Both the position numbers and the translations under genes were made by a program. Under the pieces are notes generated by a model, which worked only from the letters and a program-made list of their open reading frames with translations, made no database searches and was not told where the DNA came from. A stretch of DNA of 5,568 bases from Coriobacteriales bacterium (GTDB taxonomy: Bacteria; Actinomycetota; Coriobacteriia; Coriobacteriales; UBA8131): assembly GCA_031263665.1 (NCBI GenBank), contig JAISFJ010000024.1, positions 1 through 5,568 of the forward strand. The letters run 5' to 3'. Shown here in pieces: positions 1 to 5,360 of this stretch (position 1 is the stretch's first letter; each line of letters opens with the position of its first letter).

Positions 1-2
1 TT

Positions 3-88
3 GCTCATTTTCCACATTGCTGCGTTGTCCTCAGTCGCATTACCACTAGTAGGGCTCCTTCGTCCGCCTTGCACTGTGAAAAATGAGC
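3..88. repeat. Inverted-repeat element, possible interspersed repeat
   Basis: The 14-bp arms GCTCATTTTCCACA (3-16) and TGTGAAAAATGAGC (75-88) are inverted copies with one mismatch (13/14). Between them lie GCTGCGTTGTCCTC (about 19-32) and CCTTCGTCCGCCTTGC (about 57-72), arranged around a central ACTAGT palindrome (45-50). The element lies beyond the stop codon of the minus-strand LuxR gene and before whatever gene lies outside the window. The layout of terminal inverted repeats around a compact core suggests a small non-coding interspersed repeat (REP- or MITE-like). I have an unverified impression of having seen similar core strings in other anaerobes. It could instead be a long imperfect hairpin that ends transcripts. 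No coding potential is visible. Confidence 0.45.
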
Positions 89-140
89 TAAGCATCTAAC
101 GGTAATTTTAGACTTAACAGAGCACTAGTATAGCACCGCC

Positions 141-1607
141 TCAGCGTTGCCAGCGTTTTGATATTTGTTCTTCGTGTAGTTGCTTTGAGGTGAGGGCTAT
201 GAGGTCTTTTTGGGAATGGAGGGACATCTTGTGGTAGAGGTTGCGTGTGTGCGTTTTTACGGTTTCTTTGGAGAGGAAAAGCCGTTCGGAGATATACGCC
301 TTATTGTGTCCTTGTGCCAGGAGTTCAAAAATCTCAAATTCGCGGGGCGTGAGTTCAAAGCCGTCTGTAACCAGGGCGCAGGCGACCCGAAAATCGTCTC
401 CTGACTCATCGCCGCTCCCGGGGCGAATCATGCCCCATCCTTTTTGGAGGTTGTTTTTGCTCGACATGAACAGAGCGCCCGCCAAGATGACAAAGACCAT
501 AAAGACGGAGAGTATCTCAAGGTCTCCTTGTTGTCCGCCAAAGACGTTGTGAGCAAAAAAGCCGACGAGGGCCCCAAAAACCTGCCCAATAAGCAGCGCG
601 CCCGTCGTTATGGCAAATACCCAGTTCGTTGGCAGGTCGCGCTGTTTAACGAGGTATACGCACAGTGCCCACATAAGGACGTCGATGAAGCGATAGCCAA
701 TGACGTTGAGCAGCCACCCGCCCGTAAAAAGGCTCCCTGCCGCCGCCATGAGCATGAAGCTCGCTGCGAGAATGACAAAGCCCACGTGATACATCAGTTG
801 ATTGAAGTCGAGGCGAAAGAGAAAAACCACGAGGAACAGGGCCAAAGCCCCAATGAGCGAGCCCAAGCCGCTTATGCTGGTTGTTACGGTCGCGCCTTCC
901 GTGATGGGTAAAATGGCTTGGAGGATGCCAAAGGCCGTGCCCTGGATGAAAGAAGTGCAGAGGAAACGCCAGGGGATGATGAGCTGGGCCTGCTCGTTTG
1001 CCATCTCTCCAGCAGAGAATTTTCGTCTCTGCAAGATGATTGTTATCACGCAACATAAGGGTAGAAGTGCCAGGATGAGCCAGGCAAACTCATCCGGTAG
1101 ACGAGACACGAAGAAGATGAGCAATGCCGCGCCGAAAGTGCCAGACGCGCCGTGAATGATGGTCTTTCTGGGCCCAAGTCTGCCAAGGAGTCGCCCCCAT
1201 TCCATGTGCAGGCAGCTTGTGCCAGCACCCATGATAAGCGCGCCTATGATGAGAAGCGTTACCGTTACGGTCGTATCCGATGTGGGATAGTATGAGAAAA
1301 TGGCGCAGGTCAGCACGCCAAATGTGGTAACGATGGAAAAAGACACAAGATAACCAGTGCTCTGGGGCATGAAGCGTTTGAGTCGATATAAAAGCCCCAG
1401 TACAAGAAAAGTGATTCCATAGGCCGCGAGCGGTATGACCCATTTTGACATGATGGGAATCGCTTTGAGAAAGCCCTCCGCATTAAGAAACGAGCTCTGA
1501 ACAACCAACCACACCCATGTCCAGAATAGGGAAAAGCCCAAGGTTATGAGAGGGTGAGCCCTCAGTTCCCCCAAGGCTTCGCGAAACGCCTTTTGTCTTG
1601 GATTCAT
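141..1607 (-). CDS. Membrane-anchored LuxR-family transcriptional regulator (12-TM sensor domain plus C-terminal HTH)
   Basis: This 488-aa protein has two parts. Residues about 15-390 are a run of roughly twelve hydrophobic helices separated by short charged loops, resembling an MFS transporter core. A short acidic linker (SGDESGDD, near 400) leads to a LuxR/NarL-type helix-turn-helix at about 417-473. That domain opens with LTPRE (419-423), has the typical Gly in AQGHNK, and has a recognition helix around SKETVKTHTRNLYHKM. There is no receiver or PAS domain, so it is a one-component regulator whose membrane part probably senses the ligand directly. Such fusions are abundant in Eggerthellaceae, often beside inducible reductase genes. 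The ATG at 1607 is preceded by GAGGGG (1613-1618, minus strand) at a good distance. The gene is divergent from the flavoprotein with a 273-bp gap, which points to that gene as its target and possibly to autoregulation. The architecture is certain; the ligand is unknown. Confidence 0.92.
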   Translation of the reverse strand: MNPRQKAFREALGELRAHPLITLGFSLFWTWVWLVVQSSFLNAEGFLKAIPIMSKWVIPLAAYGITFLVLGLLYRLKRFMPQSTGYLVSFSIVTTFGVLTCAIFSYYPTSDTTVTVTLLIIGALIMGAGTSCLHMEWGRLLGRLGPRKTIIHGASGTFGAALLIFFVSRLPDEFAWLILALLPLCCVITIILQRRKFSAGEMANEQAQLIIPWRFLCTSFIQGTAFGILQAILPITEGATVTTSISGLGSLIGALALFLVVFLFRLDFNQLMYHVGFVILAASFMLMAAAGSLFTGGWLLNVIGYRFIDVLMWALCVYLVKQRDLPTNWVFAITTGALLIGQVFGALVGFFAHNVFGGQQGDLEILSVFMVFVILAGALFMSSKNNLQKGWGMIRPGSGDESGDDFRVACALVTDGFELTPREFEIFELLAQGHNKAYISERLFLSKETVKTHTRNLYHKMSLHSQKDLIALTSKQLHEEQISKRWQR

Positions 1608-1612
1608 ATATG

Positions 1613-1618
1613 CCCCTC
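1613..1618 (-). promoter_or_regulatory. Ribosome binding site of the LuxR gene
   Basis: On the minus strand GAGGGG lies 5 bases upstream of the ATG at 1607-1605, supporting that start for the 488-aa protein. Confidence 0.7.
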
Positions 1619-1655
1619 AAATACGCCTCAAGTAAATCTAATATTATCAGCCCAA

Positions 1656-1670
1656 ATTACTCATAGTAAT
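1656..1670. promoter_or_regulatory. Dyad ATTACT-CAT-AGTAAT in the divergent intergenic region
   Basis: Perfect 6-bp arms (1656-1661 and 1665-1670) flank a 3-base centre. The site is about 49 bp upstream of the LuxR start, where it could overlap that gene's promoter: a minus-strand -10-like GATAAT falls at 1648-1643, without a convincing -35. The string TACTCAT (1658-1664) matches the NarL heptamer pattern TACYYMT known from enteric bacteria. A match this short is not strong evidence. A role as an autoregulatory operator is inferred. Confidence 0.35.
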
Positions 1671-1711
1671 GATTCCCAAAATTATCCTACCCTATTTTAG
1701 CAGGATACTGG

Positions 1712-1732
1712 TCTACCCCCAAGAGGGGTAGA
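1712..1732. promoter_or_regulatory. Perfect 8-bp dyad TCTACCCC-N5-GGGGTAGA, operator or attenuator
   Basis: The arms at 1712-1719 and 1725-1732 are perfect inverted repeats with a 5-base centre. It is the strongest dyad between the divergent genes, so it is a natural operator candidate for the LuxR protein; its right half AGGGGTA (1724-1730) fits the reversed NarL heptamer pattern. On the plus strand it is followed by TTAC and seven T residues (1737-1743), which gives it the look of a weak intrinsic terminator. If transcription toward the flavoprotein begins upstream of 1712, the hairpin could attenuate it. The two readings cannot be separated by eye. Confidence 0.45.
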
Positions 1733-1801
1733 TTACTTTTTTTCGATTTTCCCCATGCTGCGGGCTTCACTGCGGCAGATGAGTGCTTTAGCCTGTGAAC
1801 A

Positions 1802-1817
1802 GATGGCAGATGCCATC
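1802..1817. promoter_or_regulatory. Dyad GATGGC-N4-GCCATC upstream of the flavoprotein promoter
   Basis: Perfect 6-bp arms (1802-1807 and 1812-1817) surround AGAT. If the -10 element is TAGAAT at 1841-1846, the start site would be near 1853 and the dyad centre near -43. That is close to the usual position (about -41.5) of class II activator sites, which fits a LuxR-type activator working at a promoter with a poor -35. The arms are short, so chance occurrence is possible. Confidence 0.35.
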
Positions 1818-1818
1818 G

Positions 1819-1846
1819 GATACACTGCCCTTCGACAGGATAGAAT
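1819..1846 (+). promoter_or_regulatory. Candidate promoter of the flavoprotein gene
   Basis: A -10-like TAGAAT (1841-1846, 5/6 to TATAAT) lies 16 bp downstream of a very weak -35-like GATACA (1819-1824, 3/6). This would give a short leader of about 28 bases before the ATG at 1881. The weak -35 is what one expects of an activator-dependent promoter, but other placements in this region are possible. Confidence 0.3.
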
Positions 1847-1868
1847 CACTATCCGGGGCACAGAATCT

Positions 1869-1875
1869 AAGGAGG
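1869..1875 (+). promoter_or_regulatory. Ribosome binding site fixing the flavoprotein start at 1881
   Basis: AAGGAGG lies 5 bases before ATG 1881. The same frame stays open upstream to 1755, but that ATG lacks a comparable site and would place 42 residues before the Tat signal. The start at 1881 is therefore clearly preferred. Confidence 0.9.
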
Positions 1876-1880
1876 AAGTC

Positions 1881-3725
1881 ATGAAAGGTGAAGAAAAGAA
1901 GGCAAGGCTGTCTCGTCGTCAGTTCCTCGTTGGCGCCGGAGTCGCTGGAGCCGCGCTTTCGGCTGGGCTCGCTGGCTGTACGCCTGAACCCGCTGGTGGC
2001 GGTGGTGCTGATGCTGGTGGTGGTGGCGCTGCGAGTGGTGGTGGGCTTGCGGGCTCCGCTGACCTCAAAGGCAATCGCCTTGGCGCAAACGCGGCGGTTG
2101 ACTGGCAATTTCTCAAAGCGCCCGCAGCCATCGACTCCGCCGATATTAAGGGAACTGAGGACGTTGATGTCTTAGTTGTCGGTTGCGGCTGGGCCGGTGT
2201 GGTCGCGGCGGCCTCGGCTGCCGAGAAAGGCGTGAAGGTACTCGCCATCGACAAAGAAGAGACTTGGTCGGGCCGAGGCGGCCATATCACGGCTTATGGT
2301 TCGAAAATCGTTAAGCAATTCCAAGATGAAGGCTGGATTCCCCAGACGGATTATTCGGAGACGGTCCGTCGTCTCATCGAGTGGGCAACCGGGCGCGTAA
2401 AGGAGCCACTGCTTTGGGAGATAGCCAAAAAATCAGGAGCCTGCATGGACTGGCTTGTCGACCTCGTAGCGGATTCCGGCTTGCACGCGACCATGTGGTG
2501 TGACTACTACAAGGGTCCCAATTACTTTGAGGAACCGGTGACTCACTTCTTCTATAACGACACGACCGATTTTATTTATCTCGATGGTGTCTCAACCGGC
2601 CTTGGTATGGTAGTTCTCATCCCGGCTGTCATCGAGAAGGCTGAGGCGGCTGGCGCGGAGTTTCGCTATGACACCCCTTGCGTTCGTCTGCTCCGTGAGG
2701 GCACAGGCCCTGTGACCGGCGCAATCGTTGGAGCCGAGGGCAACTACACCCAGATAAACGCCAAGTCCGTTGTCATCGCCGCGGGCGACTATCTTGATGA
2801 TGATGAGATGCGTTCGCGCTACCAGCCGTTCTCCTGGGTTGCCGACAGTCGTCTCTACATGCCCGGCCTCATCAGTACCGGTGATTTGCACAAGCAGGCT
2901 TTGTGGGTCGGCGCTGCCATGCAGGAATCCGAGCCGCATTGCGCGACCATTCATCTTGAGTCAGGCGCGCAAAGCTATAACTTCCTGCACGTAAACGGCG
3001 AGGGCAATCGCTTCATGAACGAGGACGTAAACACGCAGTCCAAGTCCTGTGTCAAGGCGTTTCAGCCTGAGGGCAAGGCGTTTACCATCTATGACGCGAA
3101 CTCGCTGCAAAAATTGGCTAAGGCCTGCGAGGATGGTTATGCCGGCGGTATTTCTTCAGGACAGCAGTATCGTCGCTATGGTACGCCTTTTGATATGGAT
3201 GTTGAGCTCAAGTTACGCCAGGCGAAAATCGACCAGGGCCTGCTCTTCCAAGCGGATTCGCTTGAGGAACTGGCGCAGATGGCGGGTATCCCTGCGGATA
3301 ATCTCAAGGCAACCGTCGACCGTTACAACGAGCTCGCGGCAAAAGGCAACGATGATGATTACGGCAAGCGCCCCGAGATACTCTGGCCGGTTGACACGGC
3401 TCCGTTCTTTGCCGGGCAACTCATCTCAACGCTTCTTGCGGCTTCCGGCGGACTGCGCCAGGACACCGCTTGTCAGGTTCTTGACGAGAGCAATGAAGCA
3501 ATTGAGGGCCTGTATGTCTGCGGCGCCGCTGGTGGGCAGTACTTCTCCAATGACTATCCCACCATCAATCCGGGAACCAACCACGGCCGCTGCCTGACCT
3601 TTGGACGTATCGCTGGTATCAATGCCGCTGGTGGTGACGCGAGCACCGAAATCGCCGACCTCGAAATTATCACTCAGCAAATGCCCACAGCAGAGCGCAT
3701 CAATACGCTGACCCCGGGCTTTTAG
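1881..3725 (+). CDS. Tat-exported, lipid-anchored FAD-dependent oxidoreductase (FAD_binding_2, fumarate reductase/KstD-like flavoprotein)
   Basis: The protein has 614 aa from the ATG with a strong SD. Residues 11-16 (SRRQFL) form a twin-arginine signal, followed by a hydrophobic stretch and a lipobox LAGC with the lipidation Cys at 33. A Gly/Ala linker (about 38-58) then tethers the catalytic body, so it should act outside the cytoplasmic membrane. The FAD Rossmann motif GCGWAG is at 101-106, with the acidic end of beta-2 near D124 and the SGRGG turn at 130-134. The C-terminal FAD segment is GGLRQDTACQVLD (523-535), GLYVCGAAGG (543-552), then NDYPTINPGTNHGR (557-570) and TFGRIAG (573-579). 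Fumarate reductases end with NRLGGNA here; this form recalls 3-ketosteroid dehydrogenase-like members. RFMNE (377-381) is kept, but the arginine proton donor expected shortly after it is not seen. No CxxCH or Fe-S motif exists, so electrons must come from a partner. It is probably induced by the divergent LuxR protein. Fold and cofactor are secure; the substrate is unknown, with an organic electron acceptor likely. Confidence 0.93.
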   Translation: MKGEEKKARLSRRQFLVGAGVAGAALSAGLAGCTPEPAGGGGADAGGGGAASGGGLAGSADLKGNRLGANAAVDWQFLKAPAAIDSADIKGTEDVDVLVVGCGWAGVVAAASAAEKGVKVLAIDKEETWSGRGGHITAYGSKIVKQFQDEGWIPQTDYSETVRRLIEWATGRVKEPLLWEIAKKSGACMDWLVDLVADSGLHATMWCDYYKGPNYFEEPVTHFFYNDTTDFIYLDGVSTGLGMVVLIPAVIEKAEAAGAEFRYDTPCVRLLREGTGPVTGAIVGAEGNYTQINAKSVVIAAGDYLDDDEMRSRYQPFSWVADSRLYMPGLISTGDLHKQALWVGAAMQESEPHCATIHLESGAQSYNFLHVNGEGNRFMNEDVNTQSKSCVKAFQPEGKAFTIYDANSLQKLAKACEDGYAGGISSGQQYRRYGTPFDMDVELKLRQAKIDQGLLFQADSLEELAQMAGIPADNLKATVDRYNELAAKGNDDDYGKRPEILWPVDTAPFFAGQLISTLLAASGGLRQDTACQVLDESNEAIEGLYVCGAAGGQYFSNDYPTINPGTNHGRCLTFGRIAGINAAGGDASTEIADLEIITQQMPTAERINTLTPGF

Positions 3726-3800
3726 TAGAACGGTTTAGTAGAGCGCTGGTTCCGCACTTCAGCCATAAGCCACGATGTCTCATATAATTGTGGCCACCCC

Positions 3801-3831
3801 AAAGGCCCGCCCCATCCAAGGCGGGCCTTTT
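3801..3831 (+). terminator. Rho-independent terminator after the flavoprotein gene
   Basis: AAAGGCCCGCC (3801-3811) and GGCGGGCCTTT (3820-3830) form a perfect 11-bp GC-rich stem with an 8-base loop, followed by a short T stretch (TTTTGGTTTGG). It lies 75 bp after the stop codon at 3725. It isolates the flavoprotein transcript from the NrfD-GntR operon. The opposite strand lacks a T tail, so it should act on the plus strand only. Confidence 0.9.
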
Positions 3832-3887
3832 GGTTTGGAGACTGTGGAAACTGTGAATGGAATTCGTCAACTTTTGCCACGAACTCA

Positions 3888-3916
3888 TCGTCATGCCTTC
3901 GGAAAAATGATATAGT
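3888..3916 (+). promoter_or_regulatory. Promoter of the NrfD-GntR operon
   Basis: TCGTCA (3888-3893, 4/6 to TTGACA) and TATAGT (3911-3916, 5/6 to TATAAT) are separated by an optimal 17 bp. They lie between the terminator of the previous gene and the next coding region. The expected start is near 3923, giving a leader of roughly 110 bases before the GTG at 4032. A second -10-like TACAAT is at 3924-3929 but lacks a good -35. Confidence 0.55.
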
Positions 3917-3929
3917 AGAGTAGTACAAT

Positions 3930-3959
3930 TTGATTCGACTTGATTCAACTCGATTCGAT
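3930..3959. repeat. Three tandem 10-bp palindromic repeats, operator candidate
   Basis: Three consecutive units begin TTGATTCGA (3930-3938), TTGATTCAA (3940-3948) and TCGATTCGA (3950-3958), repeating every 10 bp. Each unit is a short palindrome around a central T (TYGA-T-TCRA), perfect in the second and third. A degenerate fourth copy, AGATTCGAT, is at 3996-4004. One helical turn per unit puts all copies on one face of the DNA, directly after the predicted transcription start. This is a good place for repression, plausibly by the GntR protein encoded two genes on. The frame is open here from a TTG at 3930, but the repeat-encoded residues look non-coding. Confidence 0.6.
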
Positions 3960-4014
3960 AACTGTGGTCGGCTGGCTGGGCTGATTGATACGAGCAGATT
4001 CGATGGCTTGCAGC

Positions 4015-4023
4015 GAGGAGGTG
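4015..4023 (+). promoter_or_regulatory. Ribosome binding site fixing the NrfD start at GTG 4032
   Basis: GAGGAGGTG (4015-4023) lies 8 bases before GTG 4032. The reading frame is open upstream to a TTG at 3930, but that codon has no SD and would add 34 unrelated residues, partly encoded by the tandem repeats. Starting at 4032 begins the protein right at the first membrane helix, as is usual in this family. Confidence 0.85.
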
Positions 4024-4031
4024 CGGCGGTC

Positions 4032-4907
4032 GTGTTCAGCTCCTTCATCGTGTGGTATCTGTTTCTGGCGGGGGTCAGCAGTGGTGCCTTTATCTTCATA
4101 GCGATTCTTCCCGTGAACGAGAGCATCACCAATCCTTCACACATCGACCACCAGCGCGCCCGCGTTGCCGCAGGCTATCTTGCTGTGGCGATTTGTGCAT
4201 TCGCGGCCTCGATAATTCTTCTCTCCGACTTTGGCGACCCTTGGATTACCTGGCGGGTTGTGCTCACTCCCTTTGCGTCCCTTGCCTCATTCGGGGCTTG
4301 TGTGGTAATGGTTTTTGTGCTGGTAGCAGCCGCTGTGACGGTTGTTATGCTCATAAAGCCTGTGGTGCCACGGTGGGCCGTATGGCTCTCACGTCTTCTG
4401 GGAATACCTCTGGCCGCCGCCACGATGGTCTACGCAGGCTTGCTGCTGGCCGGTATGTTGGCCATCGATGTCTGGCATACCTGGCTTTTGCCCGTGCTGT
4501 TTGTCGTATCCTCACTTTCTTGTGGCATCGCCATCATTCTATTTATGGAGGCATTTGTTCCGGGAAAGGATGAAGAAGGGCGGCCACCCTGGTGGAAAAC
4601 GCAGTTTGTGTTGGGTCTTTTGGAGGCGGCCGTACTCGCTGCCTTTATTGTAGACCGCTTCAACTTCTCGGCGACTGCCCACGAGTCCATCATCATGCTG
4701 TTGGTGGGAGACTACGCGTTGGGCTTCTGGTTGGGCATCGTCGTCTTAGGCTTGGTGGTCCCTGTGCTCCTGCACATCCTTTATCCGTTCGCCCGCGTAT
4801 ACGCCTTGGGTTTAGCGGCGGCGGTCAGTATCCTCATCGGCGGTTTCTTTTTACGGTGGTGTGTTGTAGAAATCGCGCTCTATACGCCGTTCATACTGCT
4901 ATCATGA
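4032..4907 (+). CDS. NrfD/PsrC-family polysulfide reductase-type membrane subunit
   Basis: A 291-aa, highly hydrophobic protein with about eight or nine membrane helices. Features matching the NrfD family are the first helix with WYLFLAGVSSGAF (8-20), the loop SDFGDPWITWRVV (65-77) at the site of the family's DLGRP-type signature, YAGLLLAG (134-141), LLPVLFVVSSLSCG (152-165), GDYALGFWLGIVVLGLVVP (226-244) and the C-terminal GGFFLR (270-275). Known relatives oxidise or reduce quinones in the membrane and pass electrons to a ferredoxin-like four-cluster Fe-S subunit, often with a molybdopterin enzyme. No such partner is encoded here; the gene leads an operon with a GntR regulator 36 bp on. It may supply electrons to reductases encoded elsewhere, or couple quinone chemistry to ion movement. 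The family call is good; the partner and direction are unknown. Confidence 0.82.
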   Translation: MFSSFIVWYLFLAGVSSGAFIFIAILPVNESITNPSHIDHQRARVAAGYLAVAICAFAASIILLSDFGDPWITWRVVLTPFASLASFGACVVMVFVLVAAAVTVVMLIKPVVPRWAVWLSRLLGIPLAAATMVYAGLLLAGMLAIDVWHTWLLPVLFVVSSLSCGIAIILFMEAFVPGKDEEGRPPWWKTQFVLGLLEAAVLAAFIVDRFNFSATAHESIIMLLVGDYALGFWLGIVVLGLVVPVLLHILYPFARVYALGLAAAVSILIGGFFLRWCVVEIALYTPFILLS

Positions 4908-4934
4908 AAGGAGCGAAACAAAAATCGGGACAAG

Positions 4935-4940
4935 TAGGAA
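4935..4940 (+). promoter_or_regulatory. Ribosome binding site of the GntR gene
   Basis: TAGGAA lies 3 bases before GTG 4944, a modest site. An in-frame TAG at 4935-4937 rules out any earlier start. A better SD (AAAGGAG, 4907-4913) is about 30 bases too far upstream to serve this start codon, so expression of the regulator may be low. Confidence 0.5.
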
Positions 4941-4943
4941 AAC

Positions 4944-5345
4944 GTGGACAAGACAAGAAGTTTCGGCCAAATATCCATTGACCATGACAGCGGCATTCCC
5001 CTCTGGTTGCAATTACGCAACCGCATTATCTACCTCATCGAGTCGGGGCACTTCGAGGTGGGGGACAAGCTGCCTACCATACGCAAGCTCGCTGTTGAGC
5101 TGGGCATCAACTTTAACACGGTCAGCCGCGTGTACAGGGATGTGGAGCGGGACGGCTACATCATCTCACGGCAGGGCGCGGGAACCTTCGTGTTTGACGG
5201 GTGGCGAGAGCTTAATGGCGCGGCTTTGGAGGAAACCGAGCTTTTAGTCGACGATTTTATCCGCCAGTGTAAGGAGATGGGCATACCCAGCAAGGACATC
5301 GTGGGTTTGGTGAAAAAACGCCTGGACGTCCTGAATGAAAAGTGA
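4944..5345 (+). CDS. GntR-family (YtrA subfamily) transcriptional regulator
   Basis: A 133-aa protein starting at GTG. Residues about 14-82 are a classic GntR winged helix: GIPLWLQLRNRIIYLI, then GDKLPTIRKLAVELGIN, NTVSRVYRDVERDGYI and the wing RQGAGTFV. The C-terminal part is only about 50 residues (LLVDDFIRQCKEMGIPS...IVGLVKKRLDVL), helical and too short for a FadR or UTRA ligand domain. That is the hallmark of the YtrA subgroup, whose members are small dimeric repressors usually encoded inside the operon they control, often with ABC or other membrane proteins. It lies 36 bp after the NrfD gene and 15 bp before a membrane-protein gene. The tandem palindromes at 3930-3959 are the most likely operator. 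The effector is unknown. A gene symbol is not justified. Confidence 0.9.
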   Translation: MDKTRSFGQISIDHDSGIPLWLQLRNRIIYLIESGHFEVGDKLPTIRKLAVELGINFNTVSRVYRDVERDGYIISRQGAGTFVFDGWRELNGAALEETELLVDDFIRQCKEMGIPSKDIVGLVKKRLDVLNEK

Positions 5346-5350
5346 AAGTG

Positions 5351-5356
5351 AAGGAG
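5351..5356 (+). promoter_or_regulatory. Ribosome binding site of the partial membrane-protein gene
   Basis: AAGGAG lies 4 bases before ATG 5361, supporting a start within the same operon as the GntR gene. Confidence 0.75.
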
Positions 5357-5360
5357 CATT

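Noticed and set aside
89..140. Terminator for the LuxR gene
   Set aside because: On the minus strand only a weak 5-bp stem (TCTAA/TTAGA) is seen with no T tract directly after it, which is too weak to call.
444..911. 155-codon plus-strand open frame opposite the LuxR gene
   Set aside because: It lies wholly antisense to a convincing membrane-protein gene, its charged composition is the mirror of hydrophobic codons, and it shows no recognisable domain.
1755..1880. N-terminal extension of the flavoprotein from ATG 1755
   Set aside because: It has no good SD, the extra 42 residues show no signal or domain, and AAGGAGG just before ATG 1881 gives a normal Tat signal at the N-terminus.
1919..2290. 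123-codon minus-strand open frame rich in Pro/Ala
   Set aside because: It is antisense to the Gly-rich linker and FAD motif of the flavoprotein; the Pro runs are just reversed Gly codons.
3049..3597. 182-codon plus-strand frame inside the flavoprotein gene
   Set aside because: It is an Arg/Ser-rich shadow in another frame of a well-supported gene, with no SD or domain.
3930..4031. N-terminal extension of the NrfD protein from TTG 3930
   Set aside because: The codons cover the palindromic repeat array, there is no SD, and GAGGAGGTG before GTG 4032 gives a family-typical start.
4904..4981. 25-residue lysine-rich frame whose ATG overlaps the NrfD stop
   Set aside because: No SD at proper distance, no hydrophobic or conserved feature, and it overlaps the GntR start; probably chance.
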